DNA from: Chrysogorgia sp. JL179-B06
Taxonomy: Eukaryota; Cnidaria; Anthozoa; Scleralcyonacea; Chrysogorgiidae
Assembly (NCBI GenBank): GCA_035772405.1
Contig: JAYKKM010000348.1
Coordinates: 4,253,501-4,317,500 of the forward strand
Reading direction: 5' to 3'
DNA: 64,000 bases
The position numbers and the translations under genes are program-made. Under the pieces are notes generated by a model. That model saw only the letters and a program-made list of their open reading frames with translations, searched no databases and had not been told where the DNA came from. Shown here in pieces: positions 62,301 through 64,000 of this stretch. Every line of letters begins with the position of its first letter. Within the stretch, counting starts at the first letter, position 1.

Positions 62301-64000
62301 ATGTGATAAAATTCCTTTTCAAGTTTTTGTTTTTTGCTGCTTTACTATCACCTAATCCCCTTGAATATTGGACCTGTAATTTCTCCCTCTCCTCAGTCTG
62401 TTTGCTGATCGTCTGTAAAAATAGCAAATTATTTTACTTTTTGCATCTCATTAAGTATTAATTTGTTTATCTCCTGTGCATTTGATTATATACAGTAAGC
62501 CCTATTTATTTTATTTCATCTCGTCTTACTCTGATAAAGGGCTCCGCTAGAAACGTCAGTATTTTGTCACTAAAAATCTTGGCAGTTTACCACCTTTTCA
62601 CTTTACTATATATCCAAAATACTGTCTATGCAGCACTCTATCTTTTTACTACTCTTAAATATATTATATACTGTAAAGTAACTATACTGATATATACATG
62701 CTTAATATTCTATAAGTTGTATTTATGGTATTGAAGAACATTATATGCATGTGACTAGAATTATGAAAATATAAAGTATATATTTACTGGGAAAGAGAAA
62801 GTTTGACAGTGGCTTAAAATTTATTTAGATATATTTGAGCCAAATGATCAAAAGTTTGACTTTGTTGATGTTCAAGAGGGAGACACTATTTTGGATGTAA
62901 CTGATGAGGAAATTGTTGCACACAGCAGTGAACAGAAAACATACGAAGATACTCAGTTGGATACACCAGATGAAGACCCAGGAGAAGGTACCTCGGAGGA
63001 GGATGAAAAGCTAGGGACTTTGGGGACAGATGAGGATAGCAGGTTAGTTGATAGGGCCACTGAGGAACACTATGAACAAGAGGTGGGAAGTGAACAAGAG
63101 TTGGATATGGACAACGAAATTCATCAACAGAATCAAGTGAAGAGCAAAAGCAATGGTTTGAATAACGACGAGGGTGCAATCCCAGAGAAACATGAGATTA
63201 GTGAGAGGACAGATGAGGAGAAGGAAAGCAATGGCAGAAAGGAATTGCAATCAGATGATGAAGAAGGGCGTTCAGAAGTTGAAGAAGGGCATTCAGAAGT
63301 TGAAGAAGGGCATTCAGAAGTTGAAGAAGGGCATTCAGAAGTTGAAGAAGGGCATTCAGAAGATGAAGAAATCGAGGTACAACCTAAAATTGATGAAGAA
63401 GATGAGAAGTCAGAGGTTGATAAGTTGCTTGAGAATGATAATGATGAAGAAACAAAAATCTCTAAAAAAGATAAACCAAAAAACAAGAATCAAAGACAAC
63501 AAACATCTTGTACTGGTACACAAGTGGATGAGGAAGAACCACTCCTGAACACCTCTCATTCACCTTTGCCCCCTGAACCTCTTTTCTCTTCTCATTCACC
63601 TCAAACCAAAAGGCCATTCTCTCCGAAAGCGTACCCTGGCAAAGTTGTTAAGTCGGTTGCTATTGGCACTGATGATCACGACTTCATGACCACTTCATCT
63701 TCAACGATGAGAGATACATCAAGACATGCTGAGGTTGGTGTTGACAGAAGAATGGACAGGAAAAGTAAGCAAAAAGCCCAAATAACAAATGTGACCAAAA
63801 AGGCGAACACATCGCATGTATCCGAATATCACCAAAGAGAGAATGGAAACGATGGTGCTTTCAGGAAAGCTAAGCGTGAAAGGACCAATCATTCAAGTGA
63901 TGCTAATTTTTTCCGATCACGTCTTCCACAGACAAGTAAGCGACATCCTAAAAGGCATGTTTGGTTGGTGCGGGATAGTGAAATTCATCGTTTGATTGCA
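59239..64000 (+). CDS. Acidic low-complexity protein, 5' part (3 exons, continues past window)
   Basis: Exons 59239-59317, 62113-62262 and 62828 to the window end join in phase (79, 150 and at least 1173 nt). The protein starts MAAKWDHKLMKAERETVLNG, then DNKEKGKTKNPNSTKQ, YDVTEYVMEYTD and DIFEPNDQKFDFVDVQEGD. From there it is very acidic, with five tandem EVEEGHS heptads (about 63260-63365), a Ser/Pro stretch (SHSPLPPEPLFSSHSPQTK), KAYPGKVVKSVAIGTDDHD, and a basic end ending WLVRDSEIHRLIA at the window edge. The third exon has no stop through 1173 bases. No signal peptide or membrane segment is visible. The product looks intrinsically disordered and intracellular. I do not recognise the family. 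The codon structure and conserved-looking islands argue for a real gene. Confidence 0.8.
59318..60308 (+). other. Intron sequence without identified features
   Basis: AT-rich first-intron sequence of the acidic-protein gene. I see no exon, repeat family or structured RNA here. The same holds for 60804-61543, apart from one unit of the CRE-containing 20-mer at about 61124-61140, and for 62263-62827. Confidence 0.5.
60309..60799. mobile_element. TTAA-associated long-TIR MITE, family C
   Basis: The two halves (about 60413-60550 and 60590-60740) are near-complete complements, including TTTACTATTCACAGGAAAT, GGGACACGCAA and CAGTGAAATACAAAGAAAG. Outer ends AGTGCCTATTCGGG and CCCGGATAGGTACT extend the pairing. 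The right end abuts TTAA (60800-60803). It lies in intron 1 of the acidic-protein gene. Confidence 0.78.
61544..62046. mobile_element. hAT-like MITE with CAGGGCTCGAAATAA ends
   Basis: Left CAGGGCTCGAAATAA and, in complement, right CAGTGCTCAAAATAA match at 12 of 15. TGATCGGC words are repeated at both ends. The flanking octamers do not match, so the insertion is old. It ends 66 bp before the exon at 62113. Confidence 0.65.
62828..64000 (+). CDS. Long third exon, open to the window edge
   Basis: Acceptor tttatttag at 62819-62827. The frame is set by the split codon G+AT after the exon ending 62262. It runs without a stop to base 64000. It can be overlooked because it has neither its own start codon signal nor a stop inside the window; the shorter frames on both strands at 62886-63548 are its shadows. 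Confidence 0.82.

Noticed and set aside
63174..63548. 124-codon Lys/Gln-rich plus frame and overlapping minus frames
   Set aside because: Shadows of the long acidic exon in other frames; splice phase supports the acidic frame.

Overview
The window reads as animal nuclear DNA, most likely from an invertebrate. Genes are split by short GT-AG introns, no prokaryotic signals are present, and the introns are packed with transposon debris typical of marine invertebrate genomes: an RTE-type LINE, CR1/jockey-like LINE tails, a Penelope-like element, tRNA-derived SINE pieces, and hAT, mariner and TTAA-target MITEs. A cnidarian host is plausible from this mix but cannot be proven from the sequence.

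Three protein-coding genes lie on the + strand. (1) 1441-24316 is the 3' part of a DNA topoisomerase II gene: 13 exons, 895 codons to the stop. It covers the end of the TOPRIM region, the winged-helix domain with the catalytic Tyr (codon 7263-7265), the coiled-coil tower region and an acidic/basic C-terminal tail; the 5' exons lie left of the window. (2) 29599-57633 is a complete secreted or membrane-anchored Xaa-Pro aminopeptidase (XPNPEP2-like): 26 exons, 685 residues, a signal peptide, all five metal ligands and a hydrophobic C-terminus. (3) 59239 to beyond 64000 is the 5' part of an acidic, low-complexity protein that I do not recognise. Its third exon stays open to the window edge.

Much of the rest is mobile or repetitive. 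Several insertions can be bounded to the base by target-site duplications. Examples are hAT elements at 12350-12920, 18306-19111 and 22825-23852 (8-bp TSDs), a hAT-like MITE inserted into a SINE promoter (37157-37596), a near-intact RTE LINE (25818-29103), a 1.3-kb foldback (33414-34713), a 2.06-kb element with GC-rich tips and very long terminal inverted repeats (31080-33139), and a family of TTAA-flanked elements. One of the TTAA elements (16300-17985) carries two small convergent reading frames with no recognised product. A 2.7-kb 12-bp minisatellite (49403-52082) and a 17-bp CpG-rich minisatellite (53963-54478) occupy introns of the aminopeptidase gene and produce long spurious open frames.

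The genes do not form an obvious pathway. They are neighbours on one strand separated by about 5.3 kb (mostly transposon) and 1.6 kb.
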